NCBI GenBank assembly: GCA_025331565.1
Contig: JAFREQ010000009.1
Span: 5,507,501-5,571,500 of the forward strand
Length of the DNA: 64,000 nt
Direction: 5' to 3'
Source: Holacanthus passer
Lineage: Eukaryota; Chordata; Actinopteri; Pomacanthidae
Shown here one piece after another: positions 26,101-35,560 of this stretch; the first letter of the stretch is position 1; each line of letters starts with the position of its first letter. The notes beneath the pieces were generated by a model that made no database searches, was not told where the DNA came from, and worked only from the letters and a program-made list of their open reading frames with translations. A program made the position numbers and the translations under genes.

Positions 26101-29100
26101 CTTTAGTCAACAAATCATATGCAGCGGGTCTACATTTATACTTTAATAGATAACAACTCAACAAGTATGGCAAAATGTGAGCCACATATAATGCAGATAC
26201 AGATGCTTAATCCTAATAACTAATTATTTTTGTCTTAAATAGTGGTATATTACAAACTTTAATGATCCCCTTTTAATTTCCCTCCTGATTTACAGTTACT
26301 GGTGTCATTGTTCTGTCCTCAGTGCTTCATTTGAACTTCATTTTCAAGCATGTCTTTGGCCCGCTGGAAGCAGAACATTACTAATGATAGTGGAAGTTAT
26401 TTTTAGCATGTTATTTTATTAACAATCAATCCAGTGGCCTCAGTAACTATTTAAATATTAAACACTTTATAGTCTTCTGATGGACAGAATAGACCAGAGA
26501 ATTTAGAGTAATGTGATGGATTTTTTTCATCAGTTACTTGCTTGGCCATCTAGAGTTTATATCTTTAAGCTCAGAGTGACACAAAGCAGAGTTCAGTTCA
26601 ACAATTCTCGGAAGTTTAATAAAGCACAAACCGGAACATATAGTCTGAAACTGAAAAAAACTTACAGAAAGCTTGAGATAAGAAAAAAGAACATGGAAAC
26701 AAGGACGTAGTTATAAGATGTCAAGGTTGGCTACAAAACAGGTGGGATGTGTGAGGAATGGAGGCAGCTTGCGTCACCGTGAGCCAAAGTCAGATAAAAA
26801 GGCTGTGTTCAGGGTTGAGGGTGTGATGAGAATGGAGCGCAACAAGGAGAGAAAAATATTTCACAACTGCAGTGCAGAGATTGTGCTGCTTCTTACTGAC
26901 TGCATGTGTTAATTATGGTATAACTCTCAGCTCTCTAAGTAAGGATATGAGTGTGACCAGTATATATGGAGTTGTGAAAAAAGAATTATAACGGCTTGTT
27001 GTATAGCTGTTTGGTTGACCTATCAGGACACGTTTCTCTGGGGAAAACATTTTCTAAATTCAGTGCTGACTTTTTATGATTAATGTTTGCATGCACAAAG
27101 GCGGAAAATTATATACAGAAAAAAAAAAAACTCACTCGTAAACTTGGTATAGTTGACTGGAACAGAACTTGCTGCATGTTTCCCTCACCTCATTAGCTCC
27201 CACAAGCAACCATAAAATATTATTGAGACGTTAACATTTCTCAGTTCAGTGATTAGTTTCAGATGGAAAAAAAAATGTCAGTTTGAAATGTACAACTTTG
27301 CTTAACACCACCGTTTACCTGCACGTTGATCGTTGAAACTGTAACAAAGCAGTAAGTGTTTGTTTTTACAGCAACTGGAGAACAGCTTGAATGAATTTGG
27401 GGAGAAATGGATTCTTAACCCTGGTGATGGAGCTTTTTATGGACCAAAGGTGAGTGTTGTGCTGCAGCAATGATATACTTTCACATGAAACAGCAGGAGG
27501 GGAGCAGGAGCATGAATTTGTGTCCATCTTTTTAGATCGACATTCAGATCAAGGATGCCATCGGCCGCTACCATCAGTGTGCCACAATTCAGCTTGATTT
27601 CCAGCTCCCTATCCGCTTTAATCTCACCTTTGTCAGGTATGTCTTCCACTGCTTTTTATTCACATTCAAGTAAAATGGTAGAAGAATAGCTGCTGTAAAA
27701 ATCTTGTGTATATTATAGAATAGAATAGGGCTGCCCAAACCTTTTCCTTTGCAGGGCCACAACTGAAACTTAAAGATGTACCAAGGCCCAAAGCAAACAC
27801 CTATTGTATTGTGCTGTATTGCTAAGGTGCAAAATGGTACCATCACCCCCAGTTCTCCTTAATTGACTGACTTCCTGAGTCTCTCAGCCTGCTGTGCTCA
27901 GGTTATTAAAATTGTTAATAATTAGGGATCCTACGTATTTAAAGAGCACAAAGCATAACAAAAATGAAAACAACAAACAGTGATTTATATTATTAATTCT
28001 TTTAAATAAGTTTTTATTTTCTTTGCTATAAACATCTGGCATGCCAAATTGAACTTGTTGGTGTGGGCCCTTTGGGTGGGGGGAGAACATGATGATGCAG
28101 CCTAAATGATGAGAATATGCTAATGATGGTGATGTTTTTTCCCCCTTCTAAAACGATTATGTAGCCATGATGGTGATGACAAGAAGAGACCAGTGATCGT
28201 GCACAGAGCTATCCTTGGATCAGTGGAGAGGATGATCGCTATTCTGACCGAGAACTACGGAGGCAAATGGTTCGTGAACAATCAATTTTGAAAGGTTGAT
28301 TTGTCAAGTAGGAGTTGACTGCAGACATAGATGTTTCTGTGTTATTGCATTTCTTCCTGAGCACTGAACAGAACGGGGGTGTAAATATTTACACAGGTAC
28401 ATTGCAGAATGTACTTTGCTTTTCTGCTAAGCAGTGACATGCAAATGTGTCCTGTTGTGTTTCAGGCCACTGTGGCTCTCTCCTCGTCAAGTGATGGTTG
28501 TACCTGTGGGACCGACCTGTGAGGAGTACGCTCAGAAGGTAACCACTGACCACAGCTATTTTAGTCCATGTTCTCTCTTTAAAGACAGCACAAACAACAC
28601 TTACAACAAACACCTCTAAGCTCCCTATGTTTCATCACTAATGCACACACAGGTTGCAATGCTGTTTCCGTTTTGTCATGTTGCTTTGATAACTGTGGAG
28701 GCTTGTGATGTTTTATGCTTGTTGACATAAAGTATTGAATTGGATGGCTCATCTAAACCACATAAAATACTGTCACTGCCTCTGAAGTCCATGTTTCTGC
28801 ATCTTTAAAAAGACAGAAAACTGCAGTTTATTACAACTTTGCTTTTATTTTCATAGCTGAGGCCATCGGTTCTATTTGTGATGATAACATTATCCTCACC
28901 AAAGTAATGCCGACATCTCAGAATGTGGCGACGTGACGAAAAATAGGTCAGACTGGACAAAAGACATGAGGGATCAGACAATCATACAGTGATCAAGCTC
29001 TCAGTTTAGCCAGATGAGCTACCACTTTATTTAGAGAAACGGAAACTGTGCACTCAACCACAGCAAGTAAAACAGGTCAAACTGGAATTAGGAGGTTGGT

Positions 29101-29998
29101 CATTAAACTGATGGGTTTTCAGAACAGACAGTATGGGTCATAATTTTCTAATTTGCCTTTGTTCCCCTTCCAAACACATTTGACTAACCTGTTGGCTTCT
29201 TTATTATACAATCTTTCTGATCATCTGTTTCCCCTGTTTGACCTATTTTTAGCGAGTACAGTATCGTTACAACTAATGGAACCGATGGCCAGAGCTACAA
29301 AAATAAAACAATTTCACCTTTTGAAATGTGTGGAACATGAATTTGATCATATTTTGAGTTGAACATATTGTTACTTGCACATAAAGCCCATTTGTAAAAT
29401 AAACAGCTGTCCAGTCCTGATATGGAAAAGACAGCAGGTCCACACACTGTGATAATAATGGTTGCAGAATTATAATCCTTATCATTATTACAGCCAGACT
29501 GACAACTTGTCCAAATTGTTCTAGTCCAGATTTGAAAACAGAATGTCTATTAAAATGATAATAGGAAATGAATTAACTTTTCAAACTCAACTCATTGCTT
29601 GGTTAATGTGGCAGGTCAAGGAGGAATTCCACAACAGCGGCTTCATGACTGACGTGGATCTGGACCCCGGCTGCACTCTGAACAAAAAGATCAGAAATGC
29701 ACAGTTGGCGCAGTACAACTTCATCCTGGGTCAGTGTCAGCACACTCTTCTGTCTGTCGTTTCCTCTTTATCTTTGGTATCTCTTACTCGCTGCCCATCT
29801 TGATATTGATTTCTTTTGTCCTCTTTGCTTGTTTCCCTGCTTGGAAAAGTGGTGGGAGAGAAGGAGAAGACGAGCAACACTGTGAATGTTCGCACCCGGG
29901 ATAACAAAGTCCACGGCGAGCGCACTGTGGAGGAGTGCATTGAGCGTCTGAAGCATCTCAAGGCCACCAGGAGCCGGAACGCAGAAGAGGACTTCTGA
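14087..29998 (+). CDS. tars1: Cytosolic threonyl-tRNA synthetase, complete, 19 coding exons
   Basis: Charges tRNA-Thr with threonine (ATP-dependent, class II synthetase) in the cytosol. Coding exons: 14087-14146, 14665-14742, 15370-15560, 16558-16681, 17572-17696, 18457-18574, 18678-18742, 19341-19419, 19669-19815, 20166-20264, 21558-21724, 22516-22678, 24825-24962, 27372-27449, 27536-27636, 28165-28269, 28466-28538, 29615-29729, 29850-29998. They sum to 2,175 nt (724 aa plus TGA), against 723 aa for human TARS1 as I recall it. Domains: charged Lys/Gly-rich N-terminus (1-50), TGS (about 82-144), editing domain with HSSAH (155-159) and CRGPH (262-266), class II core (about 330-610) with motif 1 around 358-376, motif 2 (443-465) and motif 3 (588-601), anticodon-binding domain (614-724). 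Predicted Zn ligands are Cys414, His465 and His591. No frameshift or premature stop. The paralogue TARS3 has a longer N-terminal extension, not seen here. The ATG context (G at -3, G at +4) is good and no ATG lies between the promoter sites and this one. Confidence 0.97.
14665..14742 (+). CDS. tars1: tars1 exon 2 (aa 21-46)
   Basis: Acceptor ctggacag, donor gtgagt. Encodes a short Gly/Lys-rich low-complexity stretch including GGKKKAKNAAG, typical of the basic extension of eukaryotic cytosolic threonyl-tRNA synthetases. Confidence 0.93.
15370..15560 (+). CDS. tars1: tars1 exon 3 (aa 47-110)
   Basis: Acceptor gctgttcag, donor gtcagt, ends in phase 2. Encodes a helical linker containing YIDKRLTLYAKLKAEHD and the first half of the TGS domain, from about aa 82 (IKVTLPDGK). 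Confidence 0.96.
16262..16352 (-). repeat. End of a teleost dispersed repeat in intron 3
   Basis: The complement starts near TACAACCTTGATTCCAAAAA, followed by GTTGGGACACTGTG, a very frequent terminal sequence of fish dispersed repeats. Only this end is certain; how far it extends to the left is not clear. Confidence 0.5.
16558..16681 (+). CDS. tars1: tars1 exon 4 (aa 110-151)
   Basis: Acceptor tgtccag, donor gtaagt. Completes the TGS domain, including VIAKVNNSVWDLDRPL. Confidence 0.97.
17572..17696 (+). CDS. tars1: tars1 exon 5 (aa 152-193)
   Basis: Acceptor atatttag, donor gtgagt. Begins VYWHSSAHILGEAMER; the HxxxH pair His155/His159 is the editing-site histidine motif of threonyl-tRNA synthetases. 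A second gt lies 3 bases after the chosen one, but only the chosen donor gives the conserved E-G junction in phase. Confidence 0.97.
18457..18574 (+). CDS. tars1: tars1 exon 6 (aa 193-232)
   Basis: Acceptor tttggacag, donor gtatct. Encodes part of the editing domain, including LCKKIIKEKQPFERLE. Followed by a short 103-base intron. Confidence 0.96.
18678..18742 (+). CDS. tars1: tars1 exon 7 (aa 233-254)
   Basis: Acceptor ccttgacag, donor gtgagt. Encodes YNKFKCRILNEKV followed by a Thr/Pro-rich turn, ending in phase 2. Confidence 0.96.
19341..19419 (+). CDS. tars1: tars1 exon 8 (aa 254-280)
   Basis: Acceptor aattttcag, donor gtgagc. Contains CGPLIDLCRGPHVRHTGK; Cys262 and His266 (CxxxH) form the second half of the editing site that removes mischarged Ser-tRNA-Thr. 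Confidence 0.97.
19669..19815 (+). CDS. tars1: tars1 exon 9 (aa 281-329)
   Basis: Acceptor gtgctag, donor gtatgg, 49 whole codons. Encodes NSSTYWEGKADMETLQRI and the helical linker between the editing domain and the catalytic core. Confidence 0.97.
20166..20264 (+). CDS. tars1: tars1 exon 10 (aa 330-362)
   Basis: Acceptor tttgttcag, donor gtaagt, 33 whole codons. Encodes SPGSCFFLPKGAYIYN and the start of the class II motif 1 helix. Confidence 0.97.
21558..21724 (+). CDS. tars1: tars1 exon 11 (aa 363-418)
   Basis: Acceptor ctttggcag, donor gtgagg. Encodes the rest of motif 1 (RGFQEVVTPNIF) and KPMNCPGHC; Cys414 is the expected zinc ligand of the active site that selects threonine over valine. 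Confidence 0.97.
22516..22678 (+). CDS. tars1: tars1 exon 12 (aa 418-472)
   Basis: Acceptor ggctacag, donor gtgagg. Holds motif 2, from RNELSGALTG to RRFQQDDAHIF, with motif 2 arginine Arg443 and the second zinc ligand His465. Confidence 0.97.
22760..23300. repeat. Dispersed repeat in intron 12
   Basis: Contains GGATGGTACC, GATCCAAGCGAGCTGAGCC and AACACTGCAGACCACTGATT, a combination typical of a non-autonomous DNA element common in fish. Boundaries and family are uncertain. Confidence 0.4.
23459..23883. repeat. Dispersed repeat in intron 12, second element
   Basis: Opens CTTAAAGGCCAACTCCAGTA and closes GCAGTATCTTTAAG, giving a weak terminal inverted match (CTTAAAG). The interior TATCCTGACGACG and GTGCGGAGTTAGAAAGAAG is recalled from other teleost loci. 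Confidence 0.4.
24825..24962 (+). CDS. tars1: tars1 exon 13 (aa 473-518)
   Basis: Acceptor tgacccag, donor gtaatc, 46 whole codons. Catalytic-core segment including FKLNLSTRPEKFLGDPDVW. Confidence 0.97.
27372..27449 (+). CDS. tars1: tars1 exon 14 (aa 519-544)
   Basis: Acceptor tttttacag, donor gtgagt, 26 whole codons ending GDGAFYGPK, a conserved active-site loop. Followed by the shortest intron of the gene, 86 bases. Confidence 0.97.
27536..27636 (+). CDS. tars1: tars1 exon 15 (aa 545-578)
   Basis: Acceptor ctttttag, donor gtatgt. Catalytic-core strand region including IDIQIKDAIGRYHQCATIQL. Confidence 0.97.
27725..28100. repeat. Dispersed repeat fragment in intron 15
   Basis: GGGCTGCCCAAACC, GCAGGGCCACAA, GGCATGCCAAATTGAAC and GTGGGCCCTTTG follow one another as in a hAT-like fish repeat. 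Divergent and without a certain boundary. Confidence 0.35.
28165..28269 (+). CDS. tars1: tars1 exon 16 (aa 578-613)
   Basis: Acceptor ttatgtag. Contains class II motif 3 (IVHRAILGSVERMIAIL) with zinc ligand His591 and motif 3 arginine Arg600. The donor gttcgt is far from consensus; a more consensus-like gtgaac lies 4 bases downstream, but using it would shift the frame. Confidence 0.95.
28466..28538 (+). CDS. tars1: tars1 exon 17 (aa 613-637)
   Basis: Acceptor gtgtttcag, donor gtaacc. Encodes PLWLSPRQVMVVPVG, the start of the alpha/beta anticodon-binding domain. Confidence 0.97.
29615..29729 (+). CDS. tars1: tars1 exon 18 (aa 638-676)
   Basis: Acceptor tgtggcag, donor gtcagt. Anticodon-binding domain, including DLDPGCTLNKKIRNAQLAQY. 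Followed by a 120-base intron. Confidence 0.97.
29850..29998 (+). CDS. tars1: tars1 exon 19 with stop (aa 676-724)
   Basis: Acceptor ttggaaaag, which has an A-rich stretch directly before the AG. Encodes VVGEKEK, VRTRDNKVHGERTVEE and the acidic C-terminus AEEDF, then TGA at 29,996-29,998. Confidence 0.96.
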
Positions 29999-30213
29999 AC
30001 TTTTTCAAACTCGCTGCTATCAGTCCTCGAGTCTGGTGTCTTGTGTTGAAATCTGATTTTGATGAGGGATAAAACTACTCGTGCCTCGTCTCTGCTTTTG
30101 TCCCCTTGCAATCACATTTTTCAGAATCTACAGTTGTCTTTTTTTCTGTTGTTTTCCTTTGCCTCTTTACTGTATCACTGTTTTTGGTTATCAAGTCTCA
30201 TGGTCATTCATGG

Positions 30214-30219
30214 AATAAA
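30214..30219 (+). terminator. tars1: tars1 polyadenylation signal AATAAA
   Basis: Canonical AATAAA 216 bases after the stop codon, followed by T-rich sequence from about 30,227. This gives a 3' UTR of roughly 240 bases. A second AATAAA at 30,663-30,668 could serve as a distal signal. Confidence 0.6.
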
Positions 30220-30239
30220 GTATAATTGTCTTTGTCTCT

Positions 30240-32836
30240 CCTGCTTATACAGAAATACAGCTACTGAGACGCCGATGCCATCAGGTCTTCTTTAGGTCCG
30301 CTTTACAAACACCTCTGTACGATAAACAAATCGGACCATAAACAAAAATCTAAACCTTTTCCATATATACACGGTGAGCTGATTAAAACAGAGAGAAAAC
30401 GGTTTCTAACACTGTCTCTGTGGTTTTTGTATTTTTCTTCAGGGAATTGTACACAAGTTACAATTTTGATAATTAAACAATCTATTCTTGATCTCTGTGT
30501 TATGGTTTTTTATCAAATTTACCTGTGGTGAAATTTCCTTTTCTTTCCTGTGGTGAAATTTCTTCAGCGATTCTTTTCTTCAGAATTGTGTCGGTTGTGC
30601 TGCTGCAAAACATGTCTGTCCATCCGTCAACTCTGTCAGAATGAGGAGAAAATAATTACAGCAATAAAGTAATCGTTCAGCTGGCAAAGTTAACGTACTG
30701 AAATTGAGACTAGAACGAGCGACAAGTACAGGAAAGTAGAGGAAGAATATAGTTTCCACAATCTACATTATTTATCAAATGTTATGTTTTTCAAGTCAAG
30801 ACTCAATTCACAAATTCATATTTTGGGCCAAAGTTGAAATTATTAGATAGTTCGAGACTGGAACCATTTCATTTTCCACAAGAGAGCAGTGGAGGCTGGG
30901 AGGGGAGTTGGAGAGATAAGTGTCAGAAAGGTGTTTCGCTACAGTAAAAGTGGATCCTTATCACCTTCCTCCACTAGTGCATCATCACCTAGGATGGAAA
31001 TCAGTGATGTGCTGGAGGGGAAATGCCTGATGCTTCTCATTATTACATGCTTACTGAACTCGGAGACCATTTACATTTGCTGTCTGCACCATTTCACGAA
31101 AGCGTGGGTGACATTTTTCATTCTAACACTCTGTCCAGTTTGCTTTATACTTTAGCATATTTTAAAAAGTAATAGGAGTTTGTTGGTGGTTCCGAATTAT
31201 ATGTAACAAGCTGGATGGAAGAAGCAGAAGAGATCACAGAAATAAGCACATATTACTGTTTGTGCTCTTGTTATGTGTTTTCACTGCATTTCTCTCCATA
31301 TGCTCATTATTTCTGCTGGAAAAGGTGAGGCTTGCACCAAATGCCCACTTTCAGTCTCAGGTTATTATTTGAACCACTAGTGGGTGCTGTATCTGTGTAC
31401 ATGAGCTGCACAGCTGGAATAGACAAATACTGAGAGCAGCAGTTTAACATCTGGGAAAAATAGCCTGGCACAGATCAATGTCTGAAATTTATTTTGTAGA
31501 GAAACAGAAATAACACCTCATACTTGATAAAAGACACTAAAACACTTTTGTTGTGGCTTTAACTGTTTCTAGTCATCTTAGCTTCCTAAGGTTCTCTATT
31601 CATAAAGTTTGAAAAAAATCCTGCCTGATACTGACTATAGGAAATATTTGTAACTGCTCCCTGTTGTATTTGGAAATGACCTATTTAAATCATGCAAACT
31701 TCTCCCATTAAGTAGAACATGAGCACAAAGGTTAAAGTTAGAATGAAAAATGTTGTCACAGATGCAGAAGCAAGCTCCCAACTCTGAACGCGGGCCAATA
31801 AAAACATTGCTTTTGGCTGCTCTACAAGTTGCAAGTAATTAAAATAAGCGAGAAGCCATCAGTTATTTTGGCCAATTAGAACTTTTCAACACCAAATAAA
31901 ATGGGTTCACAGATTCGGTTTCTTGTGTCAGTCTATATTTTATGTTTACGGGGCTGTGGCATAGTTAAACAGACTTATTTAGATGTATTTGCCATTATTT
32001 TGTTGGATGTCAGAGTTTTGGTTTTGTAAAAATGTTTTTGTTTTTTTGTTCTTAATTGCAAATGCACAAAAAAAAAAAAAGAAACACTGCAAACACTGAC
32101 CTGACCCTCATACTCCTTAATTAATCATCAACATAATAAAAACTAACAACCAACACAACTCACGACAATAAACAAGCAATCTACAGATTTAAACTACCAG
32201 AAAAAAGAAATCAGATGACAAAAACTATCACTGTCAGGATACCCTCATATCAGATCTGACCACAAGGTGGAACAGCTGAACCAGGATCTTGTGGGGGGAA
32301 AAAGGAGCGAGGCTAATGTCAGTGGAGTGTGGGAGAGAAAAACATTTTGATAAGGGGTTAATGAAAGAGTCAATGGAGTAGGAGAGTGTCAACAGACAGA
32401 GTGAGACAGAGTAAAAACCTCTGGGGATTCGGCTCGGCTGCTGCCTCTCAGCCTCCCTGTGAATCCTCGCTCCCTCTTGCCCCGTTGGTTCCTTCCTATA
32501 TGCTTCACTGACAACCTGGCCACGAAGGGTCACAACGCTTCAGTGAACTGAGCAAACTTTGCTTTCTCTTGCCTCACGTGCATTTTAAAGGTATCGATTC
32601 ACATGTTTAAAAAGGTCCCACTGCAGCTCGTTTCTTAAGATGATGCCAAAACCTTAGAAGTGAACTCTCTCTTTTTTTATGATGGAAAATTCAGGTTATA
32701 GTTCATAGTTTTCTTGTTTTCATACCAATCTTTTAATGCTTTGTGTTGTTTGTTTCCGTAAGTGTTTTGTTTTCAAAAAAACATTTCTCAGTAATGCTTT
32801 TGAAAGCTGCAAGTGGTTAAATGATTTAGTTTGAAT
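30240..32836. other. Intergenic, nothing recognised
   Basis: No exon seen after the tars1 3' end. CCTGTGGTGAAATTTC occurs twice (30,522-30,537 and 30,547-30,562), a small imperfectly spaced duplication. A poly-A run lies at about 32,068-32,081. Confidence 0.55.
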
Positions 32837-33524
32837 GAATTTTGGGAAATAGGTTTATTTGCCAAGAGTTCGATGAGCAGCCACTCTCATGTCTGTACAG
32901 TAAATATGAAGCTGGGGGCCTGTTAGCTTAGCTTAGCATAAAGACTGAAAACAAAGGGAAACAGCTAGCCTGACTCTGTCCCACAGCAATAAAATCTAAT
33001 CTAAAGCTAAACACATTATATTTCAATATCTTTGGTTCAGCATATAGCCTGAATAAATTTTGTACAGCGTAAACAAGCAAGATATATGTTCTTTAGTGAG
33101 TTTGAGAGGTTTTGACTATACTGCAATACTGCATTTTTAAGGCCGATACTGATGCTGATATTCGAGAGTTTAAAATAATCTGACAGTGATATGTCTGCAG
33201 GCTTTTTGTTGGTTTTGTGCAAATGAAACAAATGAGATATAAAGACAAGAAATCTCTGTCCGAAGAAAACAAAATCTGTATACCCGAACTAATTACTAGT
33301 CAATGCAATATATCTTTTAGTGTCATACAAAAAGCTGAGTAAAAACAACAGTTTGCACAATTTTTTTTAAAGTGAGATAAAACAACTAATGAGATGGTAG
33401 ATTGTGTTACCTTTGGACATAGGCAGGCGTCTAAGCTAAAACATGAGATGACAAATATGAGAGTGGTATCAACCCTCTCATCTGTTGCTTGGCAAAAAGG
33501 AAAGTGTACTTCCCAAAATGTCGA
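32837..33524. mobile_element. Long-terminal-inverted-repeat non-autonomous element, copy A
   Basis: Left end GAATTTTGGGAAATAGG and TTTGCCAAG then GATGAG is mirrored at the right by CTCATCTG, CTTGGCAAAAAGG and ACTTCCCAAAATGTC. Inside is TTAGCTTAGCTTAGCATAAA followed by GACTGAAAACAAAGGGAAAC, a sequence found all over acanthomorph fish genomes. Homologous to the copy at 40,929-41,545. Confidence 0.65.
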
Positions 33525-34386
33525 ACTGTTCCTTTAAAGCACATTACATATGCTGAGCTTTCTCATCCCATCTCCCTTTTTTTCCACTAACAAGTTGTTG
33601 TCCTTGTTGTTGTGTGTATTTTCCTTTATAGCCATGACAACTGACAGCCATCACTGCTGTTTTATATTCAGTCTGTATGATGAATGTAAAAGGTTTTTTC
33701 CCCCCCTACTTTTTTCCAGCACTGACAGCCAAGATCCAGACAGCCTCCCCTGTGACACACTCATGCTCCTACCTTCTCTCCACCCTTTCATCCTTCCAGT
33801 CATGTTGCTTCTGGACCAAAGAAATGCATATTTGAATGCTTACCAACCATTTTCTTCTCCAGAATATTTCTCTGTCTCTGCAACACACACATGCACACAA
33901 CCTCCTACTGCACCATTACCCCTCTGCATAAATGCAACACAACCCCAAATTATGGTCAGCCGCTTGTGAAGTTAGTTTTGCTTGGGAAAACCAAGCTGCC
34001 ATCTTTAATATCATAATGTTACCAAATTATATGCTTCTAATTGGGAACTGTTTGATCACACTTTCTGGCATCTGGAAAACTTGCATGTGACCTTAACAGG
34101 TTTTTTTTTTTTTCATCTCAAAAGTATGACCTTTGCGTCTGAACCGGCATAAATTAAGTAAACCACTTTGCACCAAGGAGAGACCTTCGCCACCAGTCAC
34201 ACCCTGCACGCAGCCAACAATAACAACCGGCTGTGAATATGCGATGAAGGTCTGCAGCGTCTGCGCACAAGACAGCTGGACGTCAAGACAAACACAGCGG
34301 CAAAACTGCAGAGGATGTGCAAGATTTCTTTCTGACTATCTGAGCTGATAGCATGCTATGTGAATAATAAATAAATCATCTTAGAG
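33525..34386. other. Intergenic, nothing recognised
   Basis: The 139-codon open frame at 33,550-33,969 is rich in Ser, Pro and Leu with no domain, conserved pattern or splice context, so I do not call a gene. Confidence 0.55.
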
Positions 34387-34519
34387 CAGTGGCTCTCAAC
34401 TTTTTTGTCTGACGTACGCCCACATCCTTTTCAGATAAACCCTTCATCGACACCACAACATGGTCCAAATGTCAATTTTTGAATTGATTTGAAGTCGGCC
34501 TTCGTACTAGACTCTTCAA

Positions 34520-35110
34520 CCATTTATCATTTGACTGCTTTTAGATAATTATTTCAACTATTTATCTGTTTAGCCATTTTAACTGTTCGCTCATTCCTTT
34601 GAGCCAACTAGGATAACTTTCAACTGTTCATCTATTACTTTAAGTGAGCATTTTCACCTGTACATCGATTCAATGTAGGCAACTGTTTACAGTGTTTGTC
34701 CCTTTAGATAACTTTTTCAATTATCTATTAGGCTACTTTTAGCTAATTATTTCAACTGTTTATCAAGAACTTTTACATAAGTATTTAAATGATCCATTGC
34801 TTTTAGCAAACTATCAATTACTTTTTAACTGTTTATCAATTTGTTTGTGTAACTATTTCGATTATCAATCATTTCTAGCAAACTATTACAACTGTTTATG
34901 AAATGATAATATTGTTTCAAGTGTTTGGCCCTGTAGATATTCAACTCTTTATCTATTAGGCTACTGTTAGCTATTCATTTCAACTGTTATTACTTTCAAT
35001 TGTTTCTGCTTTACTTTTATTTAACTATTTCATTCTTTTATTTATTACTTTTAACCAATTATTTGAACAGTTTGTTCATTACTTTTGCCTAAGTATGCTT
35101 AGTTTAAATT
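34520..35110. repeat. Degenerate tandem array, unit about 34 bases
   Basis: Variants of TTTTAGCTAACTATTTCAAC followed by TGTTTATCTATTAC recur roughly every 34 bases, with heavy substitution and some deletions. The array is AT-rich and has no coding capacity. Confidence 0.6.
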
Positions 35111-35265
35111 AGTTTTATCTTAACAATTTGGACTGCTTATTTGACAACTAGTTTTCATGTAATTTCCAGGTCTAGCTTTAAGATGTTATAACATAAGAGG
35201 TTGGTGGACGTGGTTCAGTTGGTCAGTTGTAGCTACTGGTTATTGTGACTATAAATTTAAGATCA

Positions 35266-35404
35266 GATAAGATAAGATATACCTTTACTTGTCCCACAGT
35301 GGGGAAATTTACATTGCACAGCAGCAAGGGTATAGTCAGTAGTTAAATAGTAATAAACGATATAAACAGAAAGTTTTTTAAAAAGTATTAACATTAATTT
35401 ACTA
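35266..35404 (-). mobile_element. Truncated LINE tail (GATAAGATAA family), copy 2, with target duplication
   Basis: Opens GATAAGATAAGATATACCTT then TACTTGTCCCACAG and GGGGAAATTTAC, the complement of a fish LINE 3' end. It is flanked by AAGATCA at 35,259-35,265 and 35,405-35,411, a 7-base direct repeat that fits a target-site duplication. Confidence 0.65.
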
Positions 35405-35560
35405 AAGATCACAAGAGTTTGTTATCCTATTTGGATTTTATTTTCATCCTAAAAACTATGTGGATATATTCTTTAAAAATCAACTCAAAATCTTTCCACA
35501 TACACCCTAGAAATTGCTGAAGTGCCCCCTCAGGTCCAAGTGTAGGAATCAGTGACCACT

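Larger units (their letters stand above)
14147..29849 (+). other. tars1 introns (18), content note
   Basis: Introns run from 86 to about 2,400 bases; the largest are intron 12 (22,679-24,824), intron 13 (24,963-27,371) and intron 10 (20,265-21,557). All use GT-AG. Introns 3, 12 and 15 hold the repeat fragments listed separately. In the others I see no snoRNA box pairs, tRNA or alternative exon that I can support. Confidence 0.8.
34387..35560. mobile_element. hAT-like non-autonomous element, copy 1, with internal minisatellite
   Basis: Left end CAGTGGCTCTCAACTTTTTT resembles the terminal repeat of Charlie-type hAT elements. The right part, with CTATGTGGATATATTC and AAGTGCCCCCTCAGG, is shared with 50,150-50,602. 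Between them (34,520-35,110) is a degenerate tandem array. It is interrupted by a LINE insertion at 35,266-35,404. Confidence 0.55.

Noticed and set aside
14087..29998. Identification as the paralogue tars3 (TARSL2) or mitochondrial tars2
   Set aside because: Length, N-terminus and near-identity to TARS1 through the catalytic core fit the cytosolic gene. There is no long extra N-terminal extension and no mitochondrial targeting sequence.
29737..30111. 124-codon minus-strand open frame over the last tars1 exon
   Set aside because: Antisense shadow of exon 19; no protein similarity.
33550..33969. 139-codon open frame on the plus strand
   Set aside because: Ser/Pro/Leu-rich composition from pyrimidine-rich DNA, with no recognisable motif or splice context.
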